Source: Pseudomonas pohangensis
GTDB lineage: Bacteria > Pseudomonadota > Gammaproteobacteria > Pseudomonadales > Pseudomonadaceae
DNA length: 64,000 nucleotides
Assembly (NCBI RefSeq): GCF_900105995.1
Contig: NZ_LT629785.1
Coordinates: 3,658,001-3,722,000, forward strand
Direction of reading: 5' to 3'
Position numbers and translations under genes: made by a program. The notes beneath the pieces are model-generated. The model worked only from the letters and a program-made list of their open reading frames with translations, did no database searches and had not been told where the DNA came from. Shown here one piece after another: positions 17,150 through 25,682 of the stretch (its first letter is position 1; every line of letters begins with the position of its first letter).

Positions 17150-19264
17150 TCAAGCGCGGACGCGGGTGATGCGCAACACGCCCTTGAGTGCACGCAGGCG
17201 TTTGATCACGCGCGCCAGGTGGACCCGGTCATGCACGCTGACCACCAGCTGCACGACGCTGATGCGGCCATCGCGCTCGTCCATGCTGACTTTTTCGATA
17301 TTGCCATCGGCGCCGTTCACCGTCGCCGCCAGCAGGGCGATCAGGCCACGCTGGTGTTCCAGTTCGACGCGCAATTCGACATTGAACTCGCCAACCACGT
17401 CCTTGGCCCAGGATAGCGGAATGCATTTGTCCGGGTTGTTGCGCAGTTCGCTGATGTTCTTGCAGCTGTCCAGGTGCACCACCATACCCTTGCCGGCCGA
17501 CAGATAACCGATAATCGGGTCGCCGGGGATCGGCGTGCAGCATTTCGCGTAGTTCAGCACCAGTCCCTCGGTGCCGCGAATGGCCAGCGGTGTCTCGCTG
17601 GTCAGCGGGTTGTCAGGGGCGGTGCTGGTGGCCAGCAGGCGCCGCGCGACCACATAGGCCATGCGGTTACCCATGCCGATGTCTTCGAGCAGATCGTCCA
17701 GCTCAGCCAGCTTGTATTCGCCCATGACCAGCTTCAGGCGCCCGGCGGGCAGCTTGTCGAGATGGCTGTCGAGCTCGGCCAGTGCCTTGTTCAGCAGGCG
17801 CTCGCCCAGGGCTACCGATTCGGAACGGCGCTGCAGCTTGAGTGAATGGCGGATATGTGTGCGTGCCTTGCCGCTGACCACGAAATTAAGCCAGGCCGGG
17901 TTGGGGCGGGCGCCGGGGGCGGTGACAATTTCCACGGTTTCACCGCTCTGCAGCGGTTCGGACAGCGGTGCCAGGCGCCGGTTGATGCGGCAGGCGATGC
18001 AGCTGTTGCCGACGTCGGTGTGCACCGCATAGGCAAAATCGACCGCCGTGGAACCTTTCGGCAGCTCCATGATGCGGCCTTTGGGGGTGAACACGTAGAC
18101 TTCGTCGGGGAACAGGTCGATCTTGACGTTTTCGATGAACTCCAGCGAGTTGCCGGCGCGCTGTTGCAGTTCAAGGATGCCCTTGACCCACTGCCGCGCC
18201 CGCGCATGACTGCCCTTGGGCTGCTCTTCTTCGCTGGATTTGTACAGCCAGTGGGCGGCGATGCCGTGCTTGGCCAGTTCTTCCATCTCGCGGGTACGGA
18301 TCTGGATTTCGATCGGCACACCGTGGGCGCCGAACAGGGTGGTGTGCAGCGACTGGTAGCCATTGGCCTTGGGGATCGCGATGTAATCCTTGAAGCGCCC
18401 GGGAAACGGCTTGTACAGGTTGTGCACGGCACCGAGCACGCGGTAGCAGGTATCCACCTTGTCAACGATGATGCGGAAGCCGTAGACATCCATGATCTCG
18501 TTGAAGGCGCGGCGTTTGCCGCGCATCTTCTGGTAGATGCTGTACAGGTGCTTTTCGCGCCCGACCACCTGGCCTTCCATGCCCTCGCGGGCAAGGCAGT
18601 GGGTCAGCGATTCCTCGATCTTGTTGACCAGTTCCTTGCGGTTGCCGCGGACCCGCTTGACGGCGGCGTGGATGCGCTCGGAACGCATCGGGAACATGGC
18701 CTTGAAGCCCAGATCCTCGAACTCGACAAACATGCTGTGCATGCCCAGCCGGTTGGCGATCGGTGCGTAGATTTCCAGGGTTTCCTTGGCGATGCGCCGG
18801 CGTTTCTCGCCGGACAGCACCTCGAGGGTGCGCATGTTGTGCAGGCGGTCACCGAGCTTGACCAGAATCACGCGGATATCGCGGGCCATGGCCATGGCCA
18901 TTTTCTGGAAGTTTTCCGCCTGCGCTTCGGCCTTGGTCTCGAAGTTCATCTGGTTGAGCTTGCTGACGCCGTCAACCAGTTCGGCAATGCTGTTGCCGAA
19001 TTGCGTGGCCAGTGCCTCTTTGGCGATGCCGGTGTCTTCGATAACGTCGTGCAGCATGGCGGCCATCAGGCTCTGATGGTCCATGTGCATGTCAGCCAGG
19101 ATATTGGCTACGGCCAGCGGATGGGTGACGTAAGGCTCACCGCTGCGGCGCTGCTGGCCATCGTGGGCCTGTTCGGCATAGTAGTAGGCACGGCGGACCA
19201 GATTGACCTGGTCCTTGTTCAGGTAGCTGGAGAGTCGCTCGGCGAGGTTGTCGATGCTGGCCAA
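17150..19264 (-). CDS. spoT: Bifunctional (p)ppGpp synthetase/hydrolase SpoT
   Basis: 704 residues starting at TTG (19264), with AGGAG eight bases upstream; no ATG stands nearby, so this rare start looks real. Domains in order: an HD hydrolase (THPLAVANIL... LHDVIEDT), a RelA/SpoT synthetase (GRFKDYIAIPKANGYQSLHT and EIQIRT), a TGS domain (VYVFTPKGRIMELP) and a C-terminal ACT domain. Both catalytic halves look intact. SpoT balances the stringent-response alarmone according to carbon, fatty acid and other stresses. It follows rpoZ by 57 bases and precedes ridA. Confidence 0.98.
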   Translation of the reverse strand: MASIDNLAERLSSYLNKDQVNLVRRAYYYAEQAHDGQQRRSGEPYVTHPLAVANILADMHMDHQSLMAAMLHDVIEDTGIAKEALATQFGNSIAELVDGVSKLNQMNFETKAEAQAENFQKMAMAMARDIRVILVKLGDRLHNMRTLEVLSGEKRRRIAKETLEIYAPIANRLGMHSMFVEFEDLGFKAMFPMRSERIHAAVKRVRGNRKELVNKIEESLTHCLAREGMEGQVVGREKHLYSIYQKMRGKRRAFNEIMDVYGFRIIVDKVDTCYRVLGAVHNLYKPFPGRFKDYIAIPKANGYQSLHTTLFGAHGVPIEIQIRTREMEELAKHGIAAHWLYKSSEEEQPKGSHARARQWVKGILELQQRAGNSLEFIENVKIDLFPDEVYVFTPKGRIMELPKGSTAVDFAYAVHTDVGNSCIACRINRRLAPLSEPLQSGETVEIVTAPGARPNPAWLNFVVSGKARTHIRHSLKLQRRSESVALGERLLNKALAELDSHLDKLPAGRLKLVMGEYKLAELDDLLEDIGMGNRMAYVVARRLLATSTAPDNPLTSETPLAIRGTEGLVLNYAKCCTPIPGDPIIGYLSAGKGMVVHLDSCKNISELRNNPDKCIPLSWAKDVVGEFNVELRVELEHQRGLIALLAATVNGADGNIEKVSMDERDGRISVVQLVVSVHDRVHLARVIKRLRALKGVLRITRVRA

Positions 19265-19321
19265 GCGCGTTACTCCTGCCGGGCGTGGACGTTTGCCGTG
19301 AGCGATCTACCGGGCATGCTG

Positions 19322-19585
19322 TTACAGAGGCTCGTTGGCCTCGTCCTCGAAGCTGGCGAACAGTGGCTCTTCCTCGATCAGCTCTTCTTCGGCAATGACG
19401 TCGTAGTCGATCAGGCCGCTGGCGATTTCCCGCAGCGCGATGACGGTCGGCTTGTCATTTTCCGGGGCAACTTTCGGCTCTTTGCCGCCAGTGGCCAGCT
19501 GCCGTGAGCGCTTGGTGGCCAGCATGACCAGCTCAAAGCGGTTATCGACGTTATCAAGACAATCTTCAACGGTGACGCGGGCCAT
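19322..19585 (-). CDS. rpoZ: RNA polymerase omega subunit
   Basis: 87 residues, normal length. The omega core is clear: MARVTVEDCLDNVDNRFELV, then KRSRQL and TVIALREIA, with an acidic C-terminal tail (EEELIEEEP). Omega helps assemble RNA polymerase and forms one of the ppGpp-binding sites. Its place just ahead of spoT is functionally coherent and conserved. gmk lies 127 bases upstream on the same strand. Confidence 0.98.
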   Translation of the reverse strand: MARVTVEDCLDNVDNRFELVMLATKRSRQLATGGKEPKVAPENDKPTVIALREIASGLIDYDVIAEEELIEEEPLFASFEDEANEPL

Positions 19586-19712
19586 GGTGAACCTCTGACA
19601 TGTAACTGGGTGCCCGGACGGGCAAACGGACTGGGTAGTCTAAAAAAACCCCGGCATTAAGGGAAGCGCTGTTTTTCCGGCCTGCTCCCCGGGACATTCT
19701 CGGTGCTGGTAT

Positions 19713-20330
19713 TCAGGCCAGCAATTCAGCCAGCAAACCATGGTGCAGTTGCTGCTGGCGCGCCTGGGCCAGTTGATTGGCGCGGAAAATCGAGCGCAGG
19801 TCGTCCAGTGCGTGGGCAAAGTCGTCGTTGATCAGCAGATAGTCGTACTCGACATAATGGCTCATCTCGCTGACTGCCTCGCGCATGCGCTGCTCGATGA
19901 TTTCGCCGCTGTCCTGGCCGCGGCTGGTCAGGCGGTGGCGCAGGGCTTCCTGGGTCGGTGGCAGAATGAAAATCGAGCGCGACTGCGGCAGCAGGCGGCG
20001 GACTTGCTGGGCGCCCTGCCAGTCGATTTCCAGAATCAGGTCGAAGCCCTTGGCCAGCGTCTCCTCGATCCACTTCTGCGAGGTGCCGTAAAGGTTGCCG
20101 AAGACCTGCGCGTGCTCGAGGAACTCGTTGCGCTGGAGCATGCCGTTGAACTGCTCGTGGCTGACAAAGTGGTAATTGACCCCGTCCACTTCGCCCGGGC
20201 GCATGGCGCGGGTGGTGTGCGAGACCGATACCCGGACCAGCGCCGAGCTGTCGATCAGTGCCTTGACCAGACTGGTCTTGCCGGCGCCGGAAGGCGCGGA
20301 AACGATATACAGGGTGCCGGGAACGGTCAT
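19713..20330 (-). CDS. gmk: Guanylate kinase
   Basis: 205 residues from the ATG at 20330 (MTVPGTLYIVSAPSGAGKTS). Phosphorylates GMP to GDP. The P-loop SAPSGAGKTS, the GMP-binding SHTTRAMRPGEVDGVNYHF and the IDWQGAQQVR segment are intact. A longer frame of 17 codons upstream overlaps yicC and lacks family similarity. It is part of the yicC-gmk-rpoZ-spoT series on the minus strand, with 13 bases between yicC and gmk. Confidence 0.97.
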   Translation of the reverse strand: MTVPGTLYIVSAPSGAGKTSLVKALIDSSALVRVSVSHTTRAMRPGEVDGVNYHFVSHEQFNGMLQRNEFLEHAQVFGNLYGTSQKWIEETLAKGFDLILEIDWQGAQQVRRLLPQSRSIFILPPTQEALRHRLTSRGQDSGEIIEQRMREAVSEMSHYVEYDYLLINDDFAHALDDLRSIFRANQLAQARQQQLHHGLLAELLA

Positions 20331-20343
20331 GCGTGTCTGCGCC

Positions 20344-21207
20344 TCACTCAATGTTCTGTACCTGTTCGCGCATCTGCTCAATCAACACCTTGAGGCTGAC
20401 GGCGGCTTGTGTGGAGCGCGGGTCAAATGCCTTGGAGCCCAGGGTATTGGCCTCGCGATTGAGCTCCTGCATGAGGAAATCCAGGCGCCGGCCGGCGGCC
20501 CCGCCCTTCTTCAGCACCCGGCGGACTTCGCCGACATGGGTGCTCAGGCGATCCAGTTCTTCGGCGACATCGCTCTTTTGCGCGAGCAGCAGTATTTCCT
20601 GTTCGAGCCGCTGCGGATCCAGCTCCACCTGCATTTCCGCGCAGCGGTCGAGGATTTTCTGGCGCTGGCTGGCGAGCATCTGCGGCACCAGTTCACGCAG
20701 GCTGGCGATATCTTCGAGCATCTGTTCAAGCCGCTCATTGAGCAGGCGCGCCAGCTCGGCGCCTTCGCGCTGGCGGCCGTTGCACAGCTCTTCGAGCGCC
20801 TGGCTGAACAGCTGCAGGGCTGCGGCATTCTGTGCTTGCGGGTCAGCCGCATCGGCGACCAGTACACCGGGCCAGGCCAGTACTTCAAGGGGATTGAGCG
20901 GTGCCGGCTGCTTGATCAGCCCGGCGATGCTCTCGGCGGCGGCGACCAGCTGGGCAGCGCGCTCGCGATCGATTTGCAGTGCCTGGCCGCTGTTGTCCTC
21001 GGTCAGGCGCAGGGTGCACTCGACCTTGCCGCGTGACAGGCCTTGGCGGAGCGCCTCACGTACCGCGCCTTCAAGGTCGCGGAAGGCTTCCGGCAGACGC
21101 AGATGTGGCTCCAGGTAGCGATGGTTTACCGAGCGGATTTCCCAGCTCAGGGTGCCACGGGCGCTGCTCTGCTCGACACGGGCAAAGGCGGTCATGCTGT
21201 GCACCAT
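20344..21207 (-). CDS. yicC: YicC family endoribonuclease-like protein
   Basis: 287 residues from the ATG at 21207, which has AAGGAG upstream. The YicC N-terminal domain begins MVHSMTAFARVE and contains the conserved SVNHRYLEPHLRLPE. The C-terminal DUF1732 part includes DRLSTHVGEVRRVL and DFLMQELNREANTLGSK. YicC-like proteins are reported RNases in E. coli and other bacteria. The gene reads divergently from rph (RNase PH), a common arrangement, and is the first gene of the row leading to gmk, rpoZ and spoT. Confidence 0.93.
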   Translation of the reverse strand: MVHSMTAFARVEQSSARGTLSWEIRSVNHRYLEPHLRLPEAFRDLEGAVREALRQGLSRGKVECTLRLTEDNSGQALQIDRERAAQLVAAAESIAGLIKQPAPLNPLEVLAWPGVLVADAADPQAQNAAALQLFSQALEELCNGRQREGAELARLLNERLEQMLEDIASLRELVPQMLASQRQKILDRCAEMQVELDPQRLEQEILLLAQKSDVAEELDRLSTHVGEVRRVLKKGGAAGRRLDFLMQELNREANTLGSKAFDPRSTQAAVSLKVLIEQMREQVQNIE

Positions 21208-21311
21208 GGGAACTCCTTCTGGGCTCAACTAGCGGTTGGAAAGTGGCGGATTGTAACGCAGAGCTGCTGACGGGCCCAATCCGCTGCTGCGCGCTGCCGG
21301 TCGGTTAACCG

Positions 21312-21317
21312 TATAAT
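21312..21317 (+). promoter_or_regulatory. rph: Candidate -10 box for rph
   Basis: A perfect TATAAT lies 35 bases upstream of the rph start in the divergent yicC-rph gap. No matching -35 is evident at 17 bp, so promoter use is inferred only from this hexamer and its position. Confidence 0.4.
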
Positions 21318-21351
21318 GCCGACTGATTTTCCATCCTTGCAGGTATTTCCA

Positions 21352-22077
21352 ATGATTCGTCCCAGTGGCCGCGCGGCTGATGAACTACGCCAGATCCGCA
21401 TTACCCGGAACTACACCAAACATGCCGAAGGTTCGGTACTGGTCGAGTTCGGTGAAACCAAGGTGATCTGCACGGCGAGTGTCGAGTCGGGCGTGCCGCG
21501 CTTTCTCAAGGGCCAGGGACAGGGCTGGCTGACCGCCGAGTACGGCATGCTGCCGCGCGCCACCGGCTCCCGCAATCAGCGTGAAGCCAGTCGTGGCAAG
21601 CAGGGCGGACGTACCCTGGAAATCCAGCGGCTGATCGGCCGCTCGCTGCGCGCGGCTCTGGATATGGGCAAGCTGGGTGAAAACACCATCTATATCGATT
21701 GCGATGTGATCCAGGCGGATGGCGGCACCCGCACGGCGTCGATTACCGGGGCCATGGTGGCCTTGCTGGATGCGCTGAAGCTGCTGAAGAAGCGTGGCGC
21801 GCTCAAGGGCGAACCGCTCAAGCAGATGGTCGCGGCAGTTTCCGTGGGTATCTTTCAGGGCGTGCCGGTGCTCGATCTGGATTACCCGGAAGACTCGGCG
21901 GCCGAAACCGATCTCAACGTGGTGATGACCAGCGCCGGCGGCTTCATCGAGATCCAGGGCACGGCGGAAGGCGCACCCTTCCAGCCGGAAGAGCTGACCG
22001 CCATGCTCGAACTGGCGCGGCAGGGCTTGCAGCAGTTGTTTGAGTTGCAGCAGGCAGCCCTGCAGGATGCTGTTTGA
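21352..22077 (+). CDS. rph: Ribonuclease PH
   Basis: 241 residues from the ATG at 21352 (MIRPSGRAADELRQI). A phosphate-dependent 3' exoribonuclease that trims tRNA precursors. Typical motifs: GSVLVEFGETKVICTASVE, GWLTAEYGMLPRATGSR, then QADGGTRTASITGA in the phosphate-binding region. The fold appears complete; it is not the frameshifted form known from laboratory E. coli K-12. The next gene starts 43 bases downstream on the same strand. Confidence 0.98.
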   Translation: MIRPSGRAADELRQIRITRNYTKHAEGSVLVEFGETKVICTASVESGVPRFLKGQGQGWLTAEYGMLPRATGSRNQREASRGKQGGRTLEIQRLIGRSLRAALDMGKLGENTIYIDCDVIQADGGTRTASITGAMVALLDALKLLKKRGALKGEPLKQMVAAVSVGIFQGVPVLDLDYPEDSAAETDLNVVMTSAGGFIEIQGTAEGAPFQPEELTAMLELARQGLQQLFELQQAALQDAV

Positions 22078-22120
22078 GCAGAAGCACTTTTGCGATGCTG
22101 TAGTGCAGCTGGAGGTGACT

Positions 22121-22486
22121 ATGAGTGAACAGGACTTGCAACCGGAACTGAACCAGGAAGTCCGCCAATGGGCGATGTTTTGCCATTTCGCGGCATTTCT
22201 GGGGCTGGTGTTCCCGTTCGGCAATCTGATCGGGCCGCTGATCGTCTGGCAGATCAAGAAGGACTTGCACCCGTTCATCGATGATCAGGGCAAGGAAGCC
22301 CTCAACTTCCAGATCAGCGTGGCGCTGGCGGCAGTGCTGTGTTTTCTGCTGATGGTGGTGGTGATCGGCTTCCCGCTGCTGGCGCTGCTATCCGTGGTTG
22401 CAGTGGTGCTGGTGGTGATTGCCGGGATCAAGGCCAACGAGGGGCAGCCGTATCGCTACCCCTTTTGCTGGCGGTTGCTGCGCTGA
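22121..22486 (+). CDS. DUF4870 family small membrane protein
   Basis: 121 residues from the ATG at 22121, which has GGAGG upstream. The DUF4870 pattern is visible: an opening QWAMFCHFAAFLG, then IGPLIVWQIKKDLHPFIDDQGKEALNFQIS, then a strongly hydrophobic stretch (LAAVLCFLLMVVVIGFPLLA), then a final helix ending in IKANEGQPYRYPF. It is an inner-membrane protein with three to four helices and no known biochemical role. It may share a transcript with rph and converges, with 3 bases between stops, on the potassium channel gene. Confidence 0.85.
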   Translation: MSEQDLQPELNQEVRQWAMFCHFAAFLGLVFPFGNLIGPLIVWQIKKDLHPFIDDQGKEALNFQISVALAAVLCFLLMVVVIGFPLLALLSVVAVVLVVIAGIKANEGQPYRYPFCWRLLR

Positions 22487-22489
22487 GGT

Positions 22490-23545
22490 TTAGCGTAGCG
22501 CTGCCAGCAGTTCGCTGCGGCCCTGGGGTGGCAGCATGACGATCAGTATCTGGCCGGGTGTGGGAACCACATCGGGTCCGGGGTTGAAGATAAAGTCGGA
22601 ACCGCTCTTGATTGCCACCATCACGCAGTCCGGACACAGCGTGCGCAATTCGCCGATGCTGCACAGGCGGTGATGCTTTTCCAGGACCAGCTCTTCCAGG
22701 CGAATCTTCTGTTCCGAGCGCAGCATTTCGTCGAGGAAGTGCACCACATGCGGGCGGATCATGGAGGAGGCAATGCGCGAGCCGCCGGTGAAGTCCGGTG
22801 AAATCACCACATCGGCGCCGGCTTTCTTCATTTTCTGCGCGTTACGAATTTCATGGCAACGGGCGACGATGCGTACCCGCGGGTTGAGTTGTCTGGCGGT
22901 GATGACAATCATCAGGTTGAGGCTGTCATCGCCGGTCACGGCAAACAAGCCGGCAGCATCGTTGATGTCGGTTGCCAGCAACAGTTCATCATCACTGGCA
23001 TCCCCGCTCAGGTAGAGCAATTCGGGGAAGTGCTCGAGCTGACCGAGCAGGCGCTCTTCCTCGATATCCACCGCAACAAACTTGCGCCGCGTGTGTATCA
23101 GTTCATCGGCCACATTGCAGCCGACCCGGCCAAAGCCGCAGATGATGTAGTGCCCGCTGAGTTTCTTGATGGCTTTTTCCATACGACGCCTGCGCAGACT
23201 ATGGTCCAGGTCACTTTCCAGAAAGAAGGTGGCCAGACTGGTAAAAAGGAAGGTTATGGTGCCGAACCCGATAATGGCAAAGAAACCGGCAAACAGCCTT
23301 TCGTCGAGGGTATTGAGCGGTACCACTTCGTTGTAGCCGACGGTGGTGATCGTCATCATTGTCATGTAAATGGCATCGGAAAAGCTGACGGGCTCGTCCG
23401 ACATGATCATGAAACCGAGGGTGCCGATCAGGTGCATCAAGGCCAGCAGCAGGATCGCAGCAATGATGCGCTTGCGAATGCGCGGCAACTGGGCAACGCG
23501 TCCCGGTATGCGCAGTGCATACCTGCGCGGATGCAGTTTCGGCAT
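22490..23545 (-). CDS. Potassium channel-like protein with RCK (TrkA-N) domain
   Basis: 351 residues. The N-terminus has two membrane helices around a pore loop with a K+ selectivity filter of the form TTVGYNE. A Rossmann RCK/TrkA-N domain (HYIICGFGRVGCNVADEL) and a TrkA-C-like end (RLEELVLEKHHRLCSIGEL) follow. This is a two-helix, MthK-style ligand-gated channel layout rather than the six-helix Kch type. It lies 7 bases downstream of crc on the same strand, so it may be co-transcribed with it. The gating ligand is unknown. Confidence 0.9.
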   Translation of the reverse strand: MPKLHPRRYALRIPGRVAQLPRIRKRIIAAILLLALMHLIGTLGFMIMSDEPVSFSDAIYMTMMTITTVGYNEVVPLNTLDERLFAGFFAIIGFGTITFLFTSLATFFLESDLDHSLRRRRMEKAIKKLSGHYIICGFGRVGCNVADELIHTRRKFVAVDIEEERLLGQLEHFPELLYLSGDASDDELLLATDINDAAGLFAVTGDDSLNLMIVITARQLNPRVRIVARCHEIRNAQKMKKAGADVVISPDFTGGSRIASSMIRPHVVHFLDEMLRSEQKIRLEELVLEKHHRLCSIGELRTLCPDCVMVAIKSGSDFIFNPGPDVVPTPGQILIVMLPPQGRSELLAALR

Positions 23546-23552
23546 GGTGCGG

Positions 23553-24332
23553 CTAGACGCTCAGTGTCCAGTCATAATCCACCAGCAGCGGTGCATGGCG
23601 GGAAAAACTTGGCTGGCGTGGCATGCGGGCATTGCGCACGAAGCGGCGCAGTCCGGGCGTAAGCAGCTGGTAATCGAAGCGATAACCGAGATTGAGCATT
23701 TGCGCCTGTTCGGTGTCTGGCCACCAGCTGAACTGGTCGCCTTCGCGACTTACTTCGCGCAATGCATCGACATACTCCAGATTACCCAGTACCTCATCCA
23801 TCCAGGCCCGCTCCGGAGCAAGGAAGCCGGGTAGCTGCTGGCAGTCACGCCAGTTCTTCACATCGATCTTCTGGTGCGCGACAAACAGCGAGGCACAGTA
23901 GATGACCTCACGGCGCTTGCGGCGCTGCTTGCTGAAATATTGCGCCAGCTCGTCCATGAATTTGAACTTCTGGTTCAGGCTGGCATCACCGCTCTGGCCC
24001 GAGGGCATCAACAGGCAGGCAATGCTGACCTTGTCGAAGTCTGCCTGCAGGAAGCGACCGTAACGGTCGGCCGCTTCGAAGCCGAGGCCGCTGATGACGG
24101 CTTTGGGCTGTAACCGGGAATAAATCACCACACCGCCCTGGCTGGGCACTTCGGCATCGCAGGCATAGACAAAATAGCCATCCATTTGCAAAGAGGGCTC
24201 GTCAAAGTCGAACAGCGTTGCACGGGTATCCTGCAAACAGATCACGTCGGCATTTTGTGCCTGCAGCCAGCTGAACAGGCCCTGTTCGACGGCTGCCAGA
24301 ATTCCATTCACGTTAAGGCTGATGATCCGCAT
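23553..24332 (-). CDS. crc: Catabolite repression control protein Crc
   Basis: 259 residues from the ATG at 24332, exactly the length known for Pseudomonas Crc. The fold is that of the exonuclease III/endonuclease family: MRIISLNVNGILAAVEQGLF and VICLQDTRATL at the start, and SRHAPLLVDY at the end. Catalytic residues are altered compared with true nucleases, and Crc acts instead with Hfq to block translation of mRNAs for less favoured carbon sources. It reads divergently from pyrE with a 92-base gap, the arrangement seen in other pseudomonads. Confidence 0.95.
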   Translation of the reverse strand: MRIISLNVNGILAAVEQGLFSWLQAQNADVICLQDTRATLFDFDEPSLQMDGYFVYACDAEVPSQGGVVIYSRLQPKAVISGLGFEAADRYGRFLQADFDKVSIACLLMPSGQSGDASLNQKFKFMDELAQYFSKQRRKRREVIYCASLFVAHQKIDVKNWRDCQQLPGFLAPERAWMDEVLGNLEYVDALREVSREGDQFSWWPDTEQAQMLNLGYRFDYQLLTPGLRRFVRNARMPRQPSFSRHAPLLVDYDWTLSV

Positions 24333-24424
24333 AAATAGCCCCCCCAAAGGCGTGTGTGTATGATAGCCGAGCTGTCTTCCAATTAGCTAAATTCATGGCC
24401 AGGCCATGTCGTTCGGGGCTTTGC

Positions 24425-25066
24425 ATGCAGGCATACCAGCGCGATTTCATCCGTTTTGCCATTGAGCGTGGTGTTTTGCGCTTTGGCGAGTTCACTCTCA
24501 AGTCCGGGCGGGTGAGTCCCTACTTTTTCAACGCGGGGCTGTTCAGCAGTGGTTTGGCCTTGGCGCAACTGGGGCGTTTTTATGCCGAAGCGGTAGTCGC
24601 CAGCGGGATCGATTTTGACGTCCTGTTCGGGCCGGCATACAAGGGTATCCCGCTGGCGGCAACCACTGCGGTGGCCCTGGCCGAGCAGCACGGACGCGAT
24701 CTGCCGTGGTGCTTCAATCGCAAGGAAGCCAAGGATCACGGCGAGGGAGGCACCCTGGTCGGCGCGCCGCTGCAGGGGCGGGTGCTGATCGTCGATGACG
24801 TGATTACTGCCGGCACGGCAATCCGTGAAGTGATGCAGATCATTCAGGCACAGGGGGCAAAGGCTGCCGGGGTGTTGATTGCGCTGAATCGTCAGGAGCG
24901 TGGCAAGGGCGAGTTGTCGGCAATACAGGAAGTCGAGCGCGACTTCGGCATGCCGGTTGTCAGTATCATCAATCTCGATCAGCTGATTGTTTATCTGGCA
25001 GAGGATGCTTCACTAAAGCATTATCTGCCCGCAGTAGAGGCTTACCGTACGCAATACGGTGTCTGA
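24425..25066 (+). CDS. pyrE: Orotate phosphoribosyltransferase
   Basis: 213 residues from the ATG at 24425 (MQAYQRDFIRFAIE). Joins orotate to PRPP to give OMP in pyrimidine synthesis. The PRPP motif VLIVDDVITAGTA and the flexible loop with KEAKDHGEGG are present, as is GPAYKGIPLA. Divergent from crc. The next gene, for an exported coiled-coil protein, begins 21 bases after the stop. Confidence 0.98.
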   Translation: MQAYQRDFIRFAIERGVLRFGEFTLKSGRVSPYFFNAGLFSSGLALAQLGRFYAEAVVASGIDFDVLFGPAYKGIPLAATTAVALAEQHGRDLPWCFNRKEAKDHGEGGTLVGAPLQGRVLIVDDVITAGTAIREVMQIIQAQGAKAAGVLIALNRQERGKGELSAIQEVERDFGMPVVSIINLDQLIVYLAEDASLKHYLPAVEAYRTQYGV

Positions 25067-25087
25067 ATGAACAGGAGAGAGAGCTGT

Positions 25088-25678
25088 ATGGCTGGTGCGC
25101 TTGCCCGGATCACATTGTTGATGGGTTTGCTGTTTCCGCTGCTGGGCAATGCGGCGGAAATCTATCGCTATCTGAATGACAAGAACCTGCCGGTACTTGA
25201 TCGGCAGGGTGTGCCGCCACAATTCATTTACAAGGGCTACGAAGTGCTCAATGACCAGGGCCGGGTGATCAAGGTGGTTCCGCCTGCGCCCAGCGAGGCG
25301 GAGCGCAAGCGCCTGGCGGAGGACAAGGCCCGGGCCAGTTCGGACGCCCAGTTGATGCGCCTCTACTCGACGCAGGAAGACATTGACCGGGCACTGAAGC
25401 GCAAGCTGGACGAAATCGATGGGCTGATTGCGATCGCCCGTGGCAACAAGCAGTCACTGCACAGCCAGCAGGTCGGGCTGCAAGGCCAGGCGGCCGAACT
25501 GGAACGCTCGGGCCGTGAGGTGCCGGCGGACATAATTGTCAAGATTGACAACCTCAAGCTGGAGCAGGCCCAGCTGGACAAGGACATAGAGCGTTATGAG
25601 GCTGTCGGCAAAGAAGCTGAGGCAAGCTTTGCTGCCGACCGCGCCCGTCTTGGCGAGCTGCTCAAGCGTTATCAGTGA
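25088..25678 (+). CDS. Exported DUF4124-like protein with coiled coil
   Basis: 196 residues from the ATG at 25088, chosen because AGGAG lies upstream and the product begins with a clean signal peptide (LARITLLMGLLFPLLGNAA); an ATG seven codons earlier abuts the pyrE stop. The mature N-terminus resembles DUF4124 (IYRYLNDKNLPVLDRQGVPPQFIYKG). From about residue 75 the chain is charged and helical, rich in E, K, R, A and L in heptad-like order, so a coiled coil is likely. Probably periplasmic. No enzyme motif is visible, and the link to pyrE is only positional. Confidence 0.8.
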   Translation: MAGALARITLLMGLLFPLLGNAAEIYRYLNDKNLPVLDRQGVPPQFIYKGYEVLNDQGRVIKVVPPAPSEAERKRLAEDKARASSDAQLMRLYSTQEDIDRALKRKLDEIDGLIAIARGNKQSLHSQQVGLQGQAAELERSGREVPADIIVKIDNLKLEQAQLDKDIERYEAVGKEAEASFAADRARLGELLKRYQ

Positions 25679-25682
25679 GGCT

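Noticed and set aside
17846..19507. 553-codon plus-strand frame opposite spoT and rpoZ
   Set aside because: Antisense to two clear genes; composition is that of reverse-complement coding and no ribosome-binding site is seen.
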